Source of the DNA: Seribacter sp963934295
Lineage (GTDB): Bacteria; Verrucomicrobiota; Verrucomicrobiia; Opitutales; Seribacteraceae
DNA length: 39,009 nucleotides
NCBI GenBank assembly: GCA_963934295.1
Contig: CAWVXY010000026.1
Location: 1-39,009, forward strand
Direction of reading: 5' to 3'
The position numbers and the translations under genes were made by a program. Shown here piece after piece: positions 25,643 to 34,687 of this stretch (the stretch's first letter is position 1; every line of letters begins with the position of its first letter). Under the pieces are notes generated by a model, which saw nothing but the letters and a program-made list of their open reading frames with translations, had not been told where the DNA came from and made no database searches.

Positions 25643-28498
25643 ATGCGAATGAAGTATATTTTTCTCTTTTCATTGCCGATATTTTTGTATGCCGAACCGT
25701 TGAATTTCAATCGGGATGTACGACCGATTCTGTCCGAAAACTGTTTTTATTGTCATGGGGTAGACGGAAACAAGAGGGAAGCCGATCTTCGACTTGATGT
25801 ACGCGAAGATGCCTTAGCATCCGATGCGTTTGTACCGGGAGACCTGAATGCCAGTGAATTATTCTATCGCATTCATTCGGACGATAAAGACGAGATCATG
25901 CCTCCCCCGGAGTCGAACCGGGTACTGTCTGCCCAGCAAAAGAAAATACTCGAGCAATGGATCACGGAAGGGGCAAAGTACGAAGAACACTGGTCTTTTG
26001 TGGCACCAAAAAAGAAAGCCCCTCCAAAAATTAAAAAACCAAACTGGGTTCGTAACCCCATCGATTCCTTTGTCTTGGCCAAAGTGGAAGAAAAGAAACT
26101 CGCCCCATCGCCAGAATCCGACAAATCCACCTTAATTAAACGACTCTACGCAGACCTCATTGGTCTGCCCCCTTCTCCTGAAGAGGTGAATGCCTTTATT
26201 TATGATCACTCAGCCGATGCCTATGAAAAGGTGGTGAATCATTTATTAGCAAGCCCACACTACGGGGAACGCATGGCTCTCGAATGGTTGGATGCTGCAC
26301 GCTATGCCGACAGTAATGGTTTTCAGCAGGACGGAGAAACCTATCAATGGATCTGGCGCGACTGGGTGGTCAAAGCCCTTAATCAGGATATGCCATTCAA
26401 TCAGTTCACGATCTGGCAGCTTGCTGGTGATCTCCTACCCAAACCCATTACCGAGCAAAAGATTGCCAGTGGGTTTAACCGTAATCATTTGAATAACGCA
26501 GAAGGGGGTGCCATTGCGGAGGAGCAACGTTTTGTCATCCTCTTCGACCGTATTGATGTTACTTCCACAACCTGGATGGGGCTCACCATGGCATGTGCTC
26601 AGTGCCACGATCACAAGTATGATCCCATCACCATGCAGGATTACTACGGTATGATGGATGCCTTTAATCAGGTTTCGGAAAGTGGCCGACCAGCACGCCT
26701 GTCTACCCGAGTTCAGTTGGCTAGTCCATTCATCGAAATTCAAACTGAAGAAAATAAGGTGAAGATCAAGGAATTCGAGAGCCGGATTGCACAGCTACGA
26801 AAACAGATTAAGACCAACAATGACAAAACAAAGGACATAAGCTCTCTCCCAAAACGTAATGGACCTACACAAGCCCAGTTCATTCGAGTCATCAATGATA
26901 CCCCCAAGGGGTTTCTTCACCTTGCTGAAATTGAGATCTTCCACAATGGCAAAAACATTGCCAGAGAAAACAAAGCGTCCCAAAGCAGTGATTATCCGAA
27001 TGGACCCGCAAAAAATGCCATTGATGGAAACACCTCTGGAGACTTTTCCCAAAATTCAGTCACCCATACTCAGGAAGAAGCCAAGCCATGGCTGGAGATC
27101 GACTTGGGATCGGAAAAGCCCATCGATCGGATCCAATTTTTCAACCGCACCGATAACGGAGTCGGAAATCGTTTAAAAAACTTTTGGGTAGTCGCTTATG
27201 ATGCCAAAAAGCAACCAGTCTGGGTCAAACGGGGAGAAAAAACACCCACGCCCAAGTGGAAATCCAATCTACCTTTATCCTTTGAAAGATTCACCAAAGA
27301 AGACAATGCATCGGTCATTTCCTTTCTTTCCCAGGATAATTCCAGGGAGAATGAAAAGCTCCAAAAACGCATCAAAGGCATTGAAAAACAACTGAAGGAT
27401 TACAAGGGAGATCAAGTGCCAAAAGTCATGGTGATGGATGACAATAAAAAGCGTGAAACCCATATTCTCCAGCGCGGAGAATACCTGAAAAAAGGAGAAC
27501 CTGTTTCCTTTAACACGCCTTCATTTCTCCCCAAAATGGGTGATAACCTGCCTAAGAACAGGCTAGGTCTGGCCAAATGGCTCGTATCAAGAGAAAACCC
27601 GCTCACTTCACGGGTACAGGTCAATCGCATGTGGCAGAGGTTTTTCGGAACCGGTTTGGTCAAGACATCGGAAGATCTGGGCGTACAAAGCGAATATCCC
27701 CTGCATATGGATCTGCTCGACTGGTTGGCCGTCGAATTTCAGGACCTTGGATGGAGCCAGAAGAAAATGCACCGGCTCATTGTCACCAGTTCCGCTTACC
27801 GCCAATCCAGTCACATGAATCAGTGGCATCGTGAAAATGATCCGGACAATCGATTTATCAGCCGGGCCACCCGCTTCCGCATGCCTTCCATGATTCTTCG
27901 CGACTGGGCTCTTGCCAATGCTGGACTCCTCGTTTCGAAGGTAGGTGGAAAACCCGTATATCCTTACCAACCAAACAAGGTCTGGGAAGCCCTTGCCATT
28001 AGTAAAAGAAAAAACTTCGACTACCCCACATCCACCGGAGACGATTTGTACCGAAGGTCACTCTATACCTTTTGGCGTCGTACCGTTGGTCCGGTCAATA
28101 TGTTCGACTCTTCCGACCGACAGGCCTGTCGGGTGAAACCTGGAAAGACCAGCACACCCCTACATGCCCTCACCACGCTCAATGATCCGACCTGGATTGA
28201 AGCTTCCCGGTTTCTCGCGGAAAAAATCATGTTGGAGAAAAAGGAAACAAGCGATCGTTTGGAAGCCGCCTTCCGGCATGTCACGGCACAAACTCCATCC
28301 ATCGCAAAGCTTTCTGTACTCGAAAGAGCTTATGATGAGCAGTTGGCCATTTTTAAGCAGAACCCGGAGGAAGCGGACAAACTTTTGACAATTGGAGAAA
28401 AGAAAAGAAACCCCAAACTCCCCGCAATTGAACATGCTGCCCTCACTCAGGTATGCTTGGGCATCCTTAATCTCGACCAGTCTCTTACCCGCGAATAA
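25643..28498 (+). CDS. DUF1549-DUF1553 cytochrome with inserted F5/8 C (discoidin-like) domain
   Basis: 951 residues. The start may be the ATG at 25643 or the one at 25649; both keep the signal peptide (ends LYAEP). LNFNRDVRPILSENCFYCHG gives the first haem site (C34, C37, H38). DUF1549 runs to about 360 (NPIDSFVLAKV, DLIGLPPSPEEV, ALEWLDAARYADSNGFQQD, then CAQCHDHKYDP at 318-322). A short coiled coil near 375-395 is followed by a discoidin-type domain at about 440-545 (KNAIDGN, then WLEIDLGSEKPIDRIQ). DUF1553 fills 630-951 (NPLTSRVQVNRMWQRFFGTGLVKTSEDLG). The discoidin module probably binds carbohydrate. Eight bases before the DUF1501 gene, hence an operon. The activity of the family is unknown. 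Confidence 0.93.
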   Translation: MRMKYIFLFSLPIFLYAEPLNFNRDVRPILSENCFYCHGVDGNKREADLRLDVREDALASDAFVPGDLNASELFYRIHSDDKDEIMPPPESNRVLSAQQKKILEQWITEGAKYEEHWSFVAPKKKAPPKIKKPNWVRNPIDSFVLAKVEEKKLAPSPESDKSTLIKRLYADLIGLPPSPEEVNAFIYDHSADAYEKVVNHLLASPHYGERMALEWLDAARYADSNGFQQDGETYQWIWRDWVVKALNQDMPFNQFTIWQLAGDLLPKPITEQKIASGFNRNHLNNAEGGAIAEEQRFVILFDRIDVTSTTWMGLTMACAQCHDHKYDPITMQDYYGMMDAFNQVSESGRPARLSTRVQLASPFIEIQTEENKVKIKEFESRIAQLRKQIKTNNDKTKDISSLPKRNGPTQAQFIRVINDTPKGFLHLAEIEIFHNGKNIARENKASQSSDYPNGPAKNAIDGNTSGDFSQNSVTHTQEEAKPWLEIDLGSEKPIDRIQFFNRTDNGVGNRLKNFWVVAYDAKKQPVWVKRGEKTPTPKWKSNLPLSFERFTKEDNASVISFLSQDNSRENEKLQKRIKGIEKQLKDYKGDQVPKVMVMDDNKKRETHILQRGEYLKKGEPVSFNTPSFLPKMGDNLPKNRLGLAKWLVSRENPLTSRVQVNRMWQRFFGTGLVKTSEDLGVQSEYPLHMDLLDWLAVEFQDLGWSQKKMHRLIVTSSAYRQSSHMNQWHRENDPDNRFISRATRFRMPSMILRDWALANAGLLVSKVGGKPVYPYQPNKVWEALAISKRKNFDYPTSTGDDLYRRSLYTFWRRTVGPVNMFDSSDRQACRVKPGKTSTPLHALTTLNDPTWIEASRFLAEKIMLEKKETSDRLEAAFRHVTAQTPSIAKLSVLERAYDEQLAIFKQNPEEADKLLTIGEKKRNPKLPAIEHAALTQVCLGILNLDQSLTRE

Positions 28499-28506
28499 CT
28501 CTCACT

Positions 28507-29964
28507 ATGAATCTTGCAACCAACCCATTTTATTCCAGTCTGGAATCCCGTCGTAGCTTTCTTGGAAAAGGAACAACCGGAGTCGGACTAGCGGCCCTTG
28601 CCGGACTTCTGAATCAGGATCGTGCATTGGGTGTATCCATTGGAGATTTTACCTTTCCTAATTTCGCTCCTAAAGCCAAGCGGGTGGTTGTCCTTTGGCA
28701 GGGAGGCGGGCCTTCCCATATTGATCTGCTCGATCCCAAGCCCACCCTTACCAAAATGGCGGGGAAGGATATCCCTAACTCTGTACGTGGGGACACTCGC
28801 CTCTCCACCATGTCCTCAAGCTACAAAGCATGGCCATGCGTGCCCGAAATCAAACCCTATAAAAAGTACGGTCAGTGTGGAACGGAGATCAGCTCCATGC
28901 TTCCCAATATTGGAAGTCATGCGGATGATTTATGCATTGTGAGGAGTCTCAACACGGAAGCGGTCAATCATGCCCCCGGAGTAACCTTTATGCTTACGGG
29001 CTCACAAATACCCGGACGGCCAAGCATGGGTGCATGGCTCACCTATGGACTCGGAAGCGAATCCGAGGACTTACCCGCCTTCGTAGTCATGACTTCCACG
29101 GACAAAGGTAAAACCTGCGGCCAACTCTTTTACGATTACTACTGGGGTAGCGGATTTCTTCCCAGTAAATTTCAGGGAGTCAAATTCAGTAGCACGGGGG
29201 CTCCTGTGCCCTATCTGAATAACCCCGCCGGTGTATCCGGAAAGGCACGCCGTTCCCTCCTCGACCGGATGGCCGAGCTCAACCAGGCCCATCACAGCGA
29301 ATTTGGAGATCCGGAAATTGAGACCCGGATCTCTCAATATGAAATGGCATTTCGCATGCAGACCAGTGTGCCAGAACTACTGGACTTCCAAAAAGAACCT
29401 GACCATGTAATCAAACGCTATGGCCCCGATGTACAACAACGCGGAACCTTTGCCAGCAACTGTCTGACCGCACGCCGCCTGCTCGAAAGAGGGACACGAT
29501 TTGTCCAGTTGATGCATTCCGGATGGGATCAGCACAGTAATCTTTTTACCCAACTCGAAAAACAATGCCTCGCCACCGACGCCCCCACGGGTGCACTGAT
29601 TCAGGATCTGAAGGATCGGGATATGCTCAAGGATACTCTCGTCATCTGGGGGGGAGAATTCGGGCGCACCCCATTCGGGCAGTACCGTTCAGGCGACCCA
29701 AAGAAACCAACGGGTCGGGATCACTTCGGTCGGGCCTTCAGTTGGATTATGGCAGGGGGCGGAGTGAAACCCGGAAGCACATACGGAGAGACGGATGAAT
29801 TCGGATGGAATGTGACCAAAGATCCGATTCATGTCCACGACATGCAGGCCACCATTCTACACCTCTGTGGCATCGATCACACGAAGTTAACTTACCGTTA
29901 TCAAGGACGTCGATTTCGTCTATCCGATGTTCACGGGCACGTTAAAAAAGGAATGCTCAGCTAG
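28507..29964 (+). CDS. DUF1501 secreted protein, partner of the discoidin-bearing cytochrome
   Basis: 485 residues with a twin-arginine-type signal (SRRSFLGKGTTGVGLAALAG). The alkaline phosphatase-like DUF1501 fold shows VVVLWQGGGPSHIDLLDPKP, then VNHAPGVTFMLTGSQIPGRPSMGAWLTYGLG, LMHSGWDQH and VIWGGEFGRTPFG near 385, and HVHDMQATILHLCGIDH at the C-terminus. The His/Asp residues in these blocks correspond to metal sites of the sulfatase/phosphatase superfamily, but the nucleophile Ser/Thr/Cys motif of known enzymes is not obvious. DUF1501 genes almost always follow DUF1549/DUF1553 genes, as here with an eight-base gap. Function unproven. No Shine-Dalgarno sequence precedes the ATG, which fits coupling to the upstream gene. 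Confidence 0.93.
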   Translation: MNLATNPFYSSLESRRSFLGKGTTGVGLAALAGLLNQDRALGVSIGDFTFPNFAPKAKRVVVLWQGGGPSHIDLLDPKPTLTKMAGKDIPNSVRGDTRLSTMSSSYKAWPCVPEIKPYKKYGQCGTEISSMLPNIGSHADDLCIVRSLNTEAVNHAPGVTFMLTGSQIPGRPSMGAWLTYGLGSESEDLPAFVVMTSTDKGKTCGQLFYDYYWGSGFLPSKFQGVKFSSTGAPVPYLNNPAGVSGKARRSLLDRMAELNQAHHSEFGDPEIETRISQYEMAFRMQTSVPELLDFQKEPDHVIKRYGPDVQQRGTFASNCLTARRLLERGTRFVQLMHSGWDQHSNLFTQLEKQCLATDAPTGALIQDLKDRDMLKDTLVIWGGEFGRTPFGQYRSGDPKKPTGRDHFGRAFSWIMAGGGVKPGSTYGETDEFGWNVTKDPIHVHDMQATILHLCGIDHTKLTYRYQGRRFRLSDVHGHVKKGMLS

Positions 29965-30012
29965 ATCCAAGCAAGTAAAAGATTGTAATTACATATATTA
30001 TATTACTATTAA

Positions 30013-30717
30013 ATGTACGAAAAATATAGTCTGAGTTTAGAGAGAAGGCTGGGAGGCCAGTTAACTTTTGTTACGACCGTGATCTCAATTATTGGACTTT
30101 TTATTTGTTATATAAGTAATCCCGAATCAATCACCCAAGTGACTATTTTTATTGGATTTGGTTTGATCATTCTCTGGGGTAATTATTTCAACGATTTTTC
30201 CGAAAAAAATAATATTTTTTTAACATTAAAAGGTATTTTTTTTCGGGATGGTATGTATCTCGGTAAAAAAATTTATTTAGACTGGGACGATGTGGGCAAA
30301 ATTAATCCATCCATAGATCGCTCGACCACTTTGGGTTCGAACAATAGTTTTAAAATCAAAACTGGTATAATTATCATTCAAAAAAAAGGAGAAGATAAGA
30401 AGTATACAATCAAATACTCTCACCTTGGAGGTAGGTATGTGGTTAACCATACAGGTTTTTTTAATGCAGCAAGGGCAAGTGATCTTATTAAATCTTTACG
30501 GGATGCAACATCTAGTGAAGAAAGAAAAAAAATATTCGGGGAAAGTACAGGTACTCCCATAGAAAGATATAAGCATAGGCAACAAAGTATCCCTTTTGAG
30601 TTCCGTGTAATGTATCATTGTAAGAATTGTGATATACTTATGTGCTACGATAAAAGAGTGGATATCTCAGAAATTGTATGTCATTCCTGCCATCACAATG
30701 ACCTCGTTAAATCGTAA
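30013..30717 (+). CDS. Orphan membrane protein with PH-like middle and Cys4 tail
   Basis: 234 residues, not recognised as a named family. Two hydrophobic helices (about 17-36 and 39-57) are followed by a beta-rich segment (about 68-163, e.g. KIYLDWDDVGKINPS and TGIIIIQKKGEDKKYTIKY) that recalls bacterial PH-like domains. A basic linker and four C-terminal cysteines follow: C203/C206 and C223/C226. CKNC and CHSCHH look like a zinc ribbon, though CHSCH also fits a haem c motif. There is no signal peptide, so the tail is probably cytoplasmic and zinc is more likely. The DNA is richer in A/T and poly-A runs than its neighbours, possibly a recent arrival. It sits 48 bases after the DUF1501 gene and converges with the sulfatase. 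Confidence 0.75.
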   Translation: MYEKYSLSLERRLGGQLTFVTTVISIIGLFICYISNPESITQVTIFIGFGLIILWGNYFNDFSEKNNIFLTLKGIFFRDGMYLGKKIYLDWDDVGKINPSIDRSTTLGSNNSFKIKTGIIIIQKKGEDKKYTIKYSHLGGRYVVNHTGFFNAARASDLIKSLRDATSSEERKKIFGESTGTPIERYKHRQQSIPFEFRVMYHCKNCDILMCYDKRVDISEIVCHSCHHNDLVKS

Positions 30718-30797
30718 CGAAATGAAAAATTAATTTGCAGAAAGTAACCCAATCCATCCTTTTCTAAGTTTTGCGATCTCCTCTTTTTATCCAATTC

Positions 30798-30812
30798 CCC
30801 TTATTCTAAGGG
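30798..30812. terminator. Small hairpin between convergent genes, possible terminator
   Basis: CCCTTA and TAAGGG (six pairs, loop TTC) lie between the convergent orphan gene and sulfatase gene. Position suits a bidirectional terminator. No proper U-tract follows on either side (CTCTTTTATTT comes some 20 bases later on the plus strand), so confidence is low. Confidence 0.3.
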
Positions 30813-30902
30813 ATAATCCCGATGCTCTTTTATTTCCCTACACCCATTATTGCAACGGGTATGGCATCAATTGAGTTATTGTAAGTAAATAGTGAAAATC
30901 AA

Positions 30903-32198
30903 TTATCTTTTTTCGTCCGGTTGATAAGCAGGAAGCTCCTCTGTTAGCTTTTTCATTTTGGCAACGATTCCCGGATTCTTTAGGGCTAAGTTCTTGGTTT
31001 CTCCCAAATCTTTATTCAAATTATAAAGTTCATCCACCTCAATACGTTCATCCTCCCTCGCATAACCATAGAAATGAGCATCCGCCTTTAGGTATTTCCA
31101 TTTACCCATGCGGATTCCCGCACGGTCGAAATAAAAGGTATCCCTGCCCTTTTCAGATTTCCCAAGCAACAAATCCGTCTGATCAATACCATCTATCTTT
31201 CGATCATCCGGTATATTAAATCCACAAAGCTTAGCAAAAGTGGGCATAAAATCAATGGTGGCAAACACCGCATCCGATTTGCGTCCCGCCGGTATCTTAC
31301 CGGGCCAGCGGGCAATACATGGTAAACGATATCCTCCCTCGTAGGGTGAACCCTTACCATTTCGTAAGCGACCGGCGTCTCCCCAGAAGATTGATCCCTC
31401 CGGATGTCCTTTCTTATTCTTGGTATACTTATCCTGATTCCAGGGTCCATTATCGGAGGTGTAAAGGACGAGAGTGTTGTTCGAAAGTTTAAGCTCGTCC
31501 AAAACATCAAGCAGGCGGCCCGTCTCATAATCAAATTCCTCCACTACATCTCCGTAGAGTCCTCCCTTGGATTTGCCACGAAAGCGCTCAGACGCGTCAA
31601 TAATCGTATGCATCATCGTATGAGCGAGGTAAAGAACGAAGGGCTTCTTTGGATCTCTCTTATTTCTCAAAAATTTGATGGATTTATCGGTGTATAAAGT
31701 CGTCAAACCACCCATATCTTTGGAGGAACCCGATGCTTCATTGTTTTCGTGAAACTTCACCATTCCTCCGTCATTAGCTCCGAGGGCACCGAAGAAATAA
31801 TCGAAACCCTGAGCATTGGGCATACGCTCAATGATCGGTTTCCGGTTGGAAACATCCCATTTCCCAATGCATGCTGTTTGATAACCTGCATCCTTGATCA
31901 ATTCCGCAAAAGTGATCTCACTCGCGGGCATGCCCCACCCCTTGCTTCTGCAGGGATATCGCCCCGTCAACAAAGCGGAACGCGATGGTCCGCAAACCGT
32001 TTGGGTGTAAAAGGATGTAAACATAGTCCCCTCCTTGGCCAATTGATCCAATCGTGGAGTTTTATTTGTTTTACTGCCATAGCATCCAAGATCGGCATAT
32101 CCCTGATCATCCGTAAAAATTATTACGATATTGGGCTTCTCGGCGTTGGAAACTAACCAGAGTGAAATGGTTACAAAAAGGATCAAAAAAATTCTCAT
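30903..32198 (-). CDS. Secreted type I sulfatase
   Basis: 431 residues with a signal peptide (1-19). PNIVIIFTDDQGYADLG supplies the metal aspartates D30 and D31. VCGPSRSALLTGR has the CxPSR core in which C69 would be turned into formylglycine by a maturation enzyme. GYQTACIGKWD, then HTMMHT, and LYTSDNGPW complete the active site. This is an S1-type sulfatase that removes sulfate esters, most often from algal polysaccharides in marine PVC bacteria; the exact subfamily and substrate cannot be told by eye. No sulfatase-maturating enzyme gene is in the window. It lies on the opposite strand between the two DUF1549-DUF1501 cassettes and is divergent from the second. Confidence 0.95.
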   Translation of the reverse strand: MRIFLILFVTISLWLVSNAEKPNIVIIFTDDQGYADLGCYGSKTNKTPRLDQLAKEGTMFTSFYTQTVCGPSRSALLTGRYPCRSKGWGMPASEITFAELIKDAGYQTACIGKWDVSNRKPIIERMPNAQGFDYFFGALGANDGGMVKFHENNEASGSSKDMGGLTTLYTDKSIKFLRNKRDPKKPFVLYLAHTMMHTIIDASERFRGKSKGGLYGDVVEEFDYETGRLLDVLDELKLSNNTLVLYTSDNGPWNQDKYTKNKKGHPEGSIFWGDAGRLRNGKGSPYEGGYRLPCIARWPGKIPAGRKSDAVFATIDFMPTFAKLCGFNIPDDRKIDGIDQTDLLLGKSEKGRDTFYFDRAGIRMGKWKYLKADAHFYGYAREDERIEVDELYNLNKDLGETKNLALKNPGIVAKMKKLTEELPAYQPDEKR

Positions 32199-32286
32199 TC
32201 CTCGATTAGAAACAATTTCAAGGTATCGGAAACCTAAAACTAGAGTATTTAAATAATCTTTTCATTCATCTCATGCCTCTATTGAC

Positions 32287-32292
32287 TATAAT
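32287..32292 (+). promoter_or_regulatory. Consensus -10 box before the second DUF1549 cassette
   Basis: A perfect TATAAT lies 40 bases before the ATG at 32333, in the divergent gap with the sulfatase. No good -35 is found at 16-18 bases upstream; the TTGAC that touches the box is too close to serve. Transcription would begin near 32299, leaving a leader of about 34 bases. Confidence 0.35.
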
Positions 32293-32332
32293 ACTCCCTC
32301 TCATAAGCTGATATTCCATTGCATTCTCGCTC

Positions 32333-34687
32333 ATGAAAAAAATCTTATTTCTTTTCCTCCTCCCATTTTTCCTTTGGGCCAACCCTCTCGACTTTAATCG
32401 GGATGTACGGCCTATCCTTTCGGATAAGTGTTTTTCCTGTCATGGACCAGACGAACATGGACGTAAAGCAGATCTTCGCCTCGATATCGAAAATGATGCC
32501 AAACACGAGGACTTAATGGCGATTGTTGCCGGCAAACCCGATGAAAGTGAAATGATCTACCGGATTCATTCAGATGATGAGGAGGAACTCATGCCCCCAC
32601 CTGAAATCGGGAAACCCCTGTCTCAGAGAGAAAAAGAAATGCTCGAGCAATGGATTAAAGAAGGAGCCATTTGGGCGGATCATTGGGCCTATGTGGATCC
32701 GGTCAAACATTCTCAACCTCAAGTAATTGACTCAAATTGGCCTACTCATTGGATCGACCGATTCACCCTCGCAGACATCAAGAAGAATCAATTAAAACCA
32801 GCCCCCGATGCTGCCCCCATCACTCTTGTCCGCCGCCTACATTTCGATCTAACGGGACTTCCACCCACGCCACAAGAGGTTACAAATTTCGCCACCAACC
32901 GTTCCCCTCGAGCGTACGCATCTCTAATCGATAATCTCCTTGCCTCCCCTCATTTTGGTGAACGTATGACAGCGTATTGGTTGGATCTTGTTCGTTATGC
33001 AGACACCGTGGGGTACCACGGAGATCAACCCCATAACATTTCTCCCTACCGGGACTGGGTGATCAATGCATTCAATCAGAATATGCCGTTTGATCAGTTC
33101 ACCCGTGAACAATTAGCTGGCGATCTTCTCCCCGGCTCTACAACTCAACAAAAAGTCGCATCGGGGTACAATCGTCTACTGCAGACTACCCATGAAGGTG
33201 GCTTACAAATCAAGGAATATGATGCCATCTATGCCGCTGATCGGGTGCGTAATGTTTCCGAGGTTTGGATGGGAGCCACCGTTGGTTGTGCCCAATGTCA
33301 CGATCATAAGTACGACCCCTACACCATCAAAGATAATTATGCCTTGGCTGCATTTTTTGCGGATATTGGGGATCGTGGATTCAATGGAAATTCCCTGCCC
33401 ACCAAGCGCCCTCCAGAAATCATCATTCACAACCCCGAAAACCTGGCCAGAATTCAACAACTGCAAAAGGAGATGAATGCCCTACTTCCCCCCGCAAACC
33501 AAAAGAAATTCCAGGAATTTCAGGACCGTAAGAACAGGCTTACCTCAACGCTGAAGAAAGCCAAAGAAAAAGATAAGCAGGATCTACAAAATAAACTGGG
33601 TAACTTGAATCAAGAAATTTCCAAACTCGCAGGTGAACAGGAACTAGCCAGATACCGAAAGATTCGTAGGGAAAAGGTCGATATTGAGAAACTGGGCCGA
33701 CCCACCATGATTTCCCAAGCTGTAAAACCCCGAACCATGCGGGTTCTACCCAGAGGAAATTGGATGGATGAAAGCGGCCCCGTTGTCCTTCCCGCAGTGC
33801 CTGAGTTTCTCGGCCAAATCAAATCCAATAAAGATCGGCTTAATCGCCTGGACCTGGCCAACTGGCTAACCGATCCTAAAAATGGCAAAGGAAAGCTTAA
33901 TGCCCGCGTGCTCGCCAACCGGATCTGGTATCTTCTATTTGGCAAAGGACTGGCACCTGATCTAACTGATTTTGGCGGACAAGGCACCCCCCCAAAACAC
34001 CCCGAATTACTTGATAATCTTGCACTCTCACTGATTGACAAGCAATGGAATATTAAAGCATTCATCAAGGATATCATGCTGAGCCGCACCTATCGCCAAG
34101 CCACGCTGCCAGGGGAAGGTTACCAAAGTTTCCAGGTTGCCCAACGACTGCCTGCAGAATTCATCCGGGATAATACTCTGGCCATCAGCGGTCTATTAAT
34201 TCCCGCAATTGGTGGCCCCAGCGTGAAGCCCTTTCAGCCCGGTGGTTACTACCGGCACCTCAATTTCCCCCAAAGAAAATACACAGCTGACACCGGAGAA
34301 GCCCAGTGGCGCCGGGGACTTTATGTTCACTGGCAAAGGCAGTTTCTTCATCCCATGATGAAAGCCTTTGACGCTCCTAGTCGTGAGGAATGCACCACCC
34401 AACGACCACAGTCCAATACTCCATTGGCTGCACTGGTTTTACTGAATGACCCCACATTTCTGGAAGCAGCCAAGTCTTTTGCCGGAAAGATTGTAAAGCA
34501 CGGGGGGGACTCCTTTGGAAATCGTCTGGCCTTCGCATTTGAGGTAGCCCTGTCCCGCCCCCCCGATTCTTTTGAAGAAAACACCCTGGCACAATTTATC
34601 GATGATCGTAACTCCGCCAGTGCGGAATCTTGGACACCTCTTGCTCGGGCTATCCTCAATCTTGCCGAAACCAATTTAAGACGATGA
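32333..34687 (+). CDS. DUF1549-DUF1553 cytochrome with central coiled coil
   Basis: 784 residues with a signal peptide (ends LWANP). LDFNRDVRPILSDKCFSCHG holds the first haem site (C33, C36, H37). DUF1549 follows, with DLTGLPPTPQEV, AYWLDLVRYADTVGYHGD and CAQCHDHKYDP (C319, C322, H323). In place of the discoidin domain of its paralogue at 25643 it has a long charged coiled coil (about 370-455). DUF1553 fills the C-terminal half (LNARVLANRIWYLLFGKGLAPDLTDFG, then RRGLYVHWQRQFLHPMMKAFDAPSREECTTQRPQSNTPLAALVLLNDP, each typical of the family). The stop overlaps the ATG of the next DUF1501 gene (ATGA). Role unknown; it presumably forms one functional unit with its DUF1501 partner. Confidence 0.93.
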   Translation: MKKILFLFLLPFFLWANPLDFNRDVRPILSDKCFSCHGPDEHGRKADLRLDIENDAKHEDLMAIVAGKPDESEMIYRIHSDDEEELMPPPEIGKPLSQREKEMLEQWIKEGAIWADHWAYVDPVKHSQPQVIDSNWPTHWIDRFTLADIKKNQLKPAPDAAPITLVRRLHFDLTGLPPTPQEVTNFATNRSPRAYASLIDNLLASPHFGERMTAYWLDLVRYADTVGYHGDQPHNISPYRDWVINAFNQNMPFDQFTREQLAGDLLPGSTTQQKVASGYNRLLQTTHEGGLQIKEYDAIYAADRVRNVSEVWMGATVGCAQCHDHKYDPYTIKDNYALAAFFADIGDRGFNGNSLPTKRPPEIIIHNPENLARIQQLQKEMNALLPPANQKKFQEFQDRKNRLTSTLKKAKEKDKQDLQNKLGNLNQEISKLAGEQELARYRKIRREKVDIEKLGRPTMISQAVKPRTMRVLPRGNWMDESGPVVLPAVPEFLGQIKSNKDRLNRLDLANWLTDPKNGKGKLNARVLANRIWYLLFGKGLAPDLTDFGGQGTPPKHPELLDNLALSLIDKQWNIKAFIKDIMLSRTYRQATLPGEGYQSFQVAQRLPAEFIRDNTLAISGLLIPAIGGPSVKPFQPGGYYRHLNFPQRKYTADTGEAQWRRGLYVHWQRQFLHPMMKAFDAPSREECTTQRPQSNTPLAALVLLNDPTFLEAAKSFAGKIVKHGGDSFGNRLAFAFEVALSRPPDSFEENTLAQFIDDRNSASAESWTPLARAILNLAETNLRR

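Noticed and set aside
29984..29993. Ten-base palindrome TGTAATTACA before the orphan membrane protein gene
   Set aside because: Short and fully expected in a very AT-rich gap; nothing else supports an operator there.
33610..34089. A 159-residue minus-strand frame
   Set aside because: It is inside the second DUF1549/DUF1553 gene on the opposite strand and lacks any recognisable motif.
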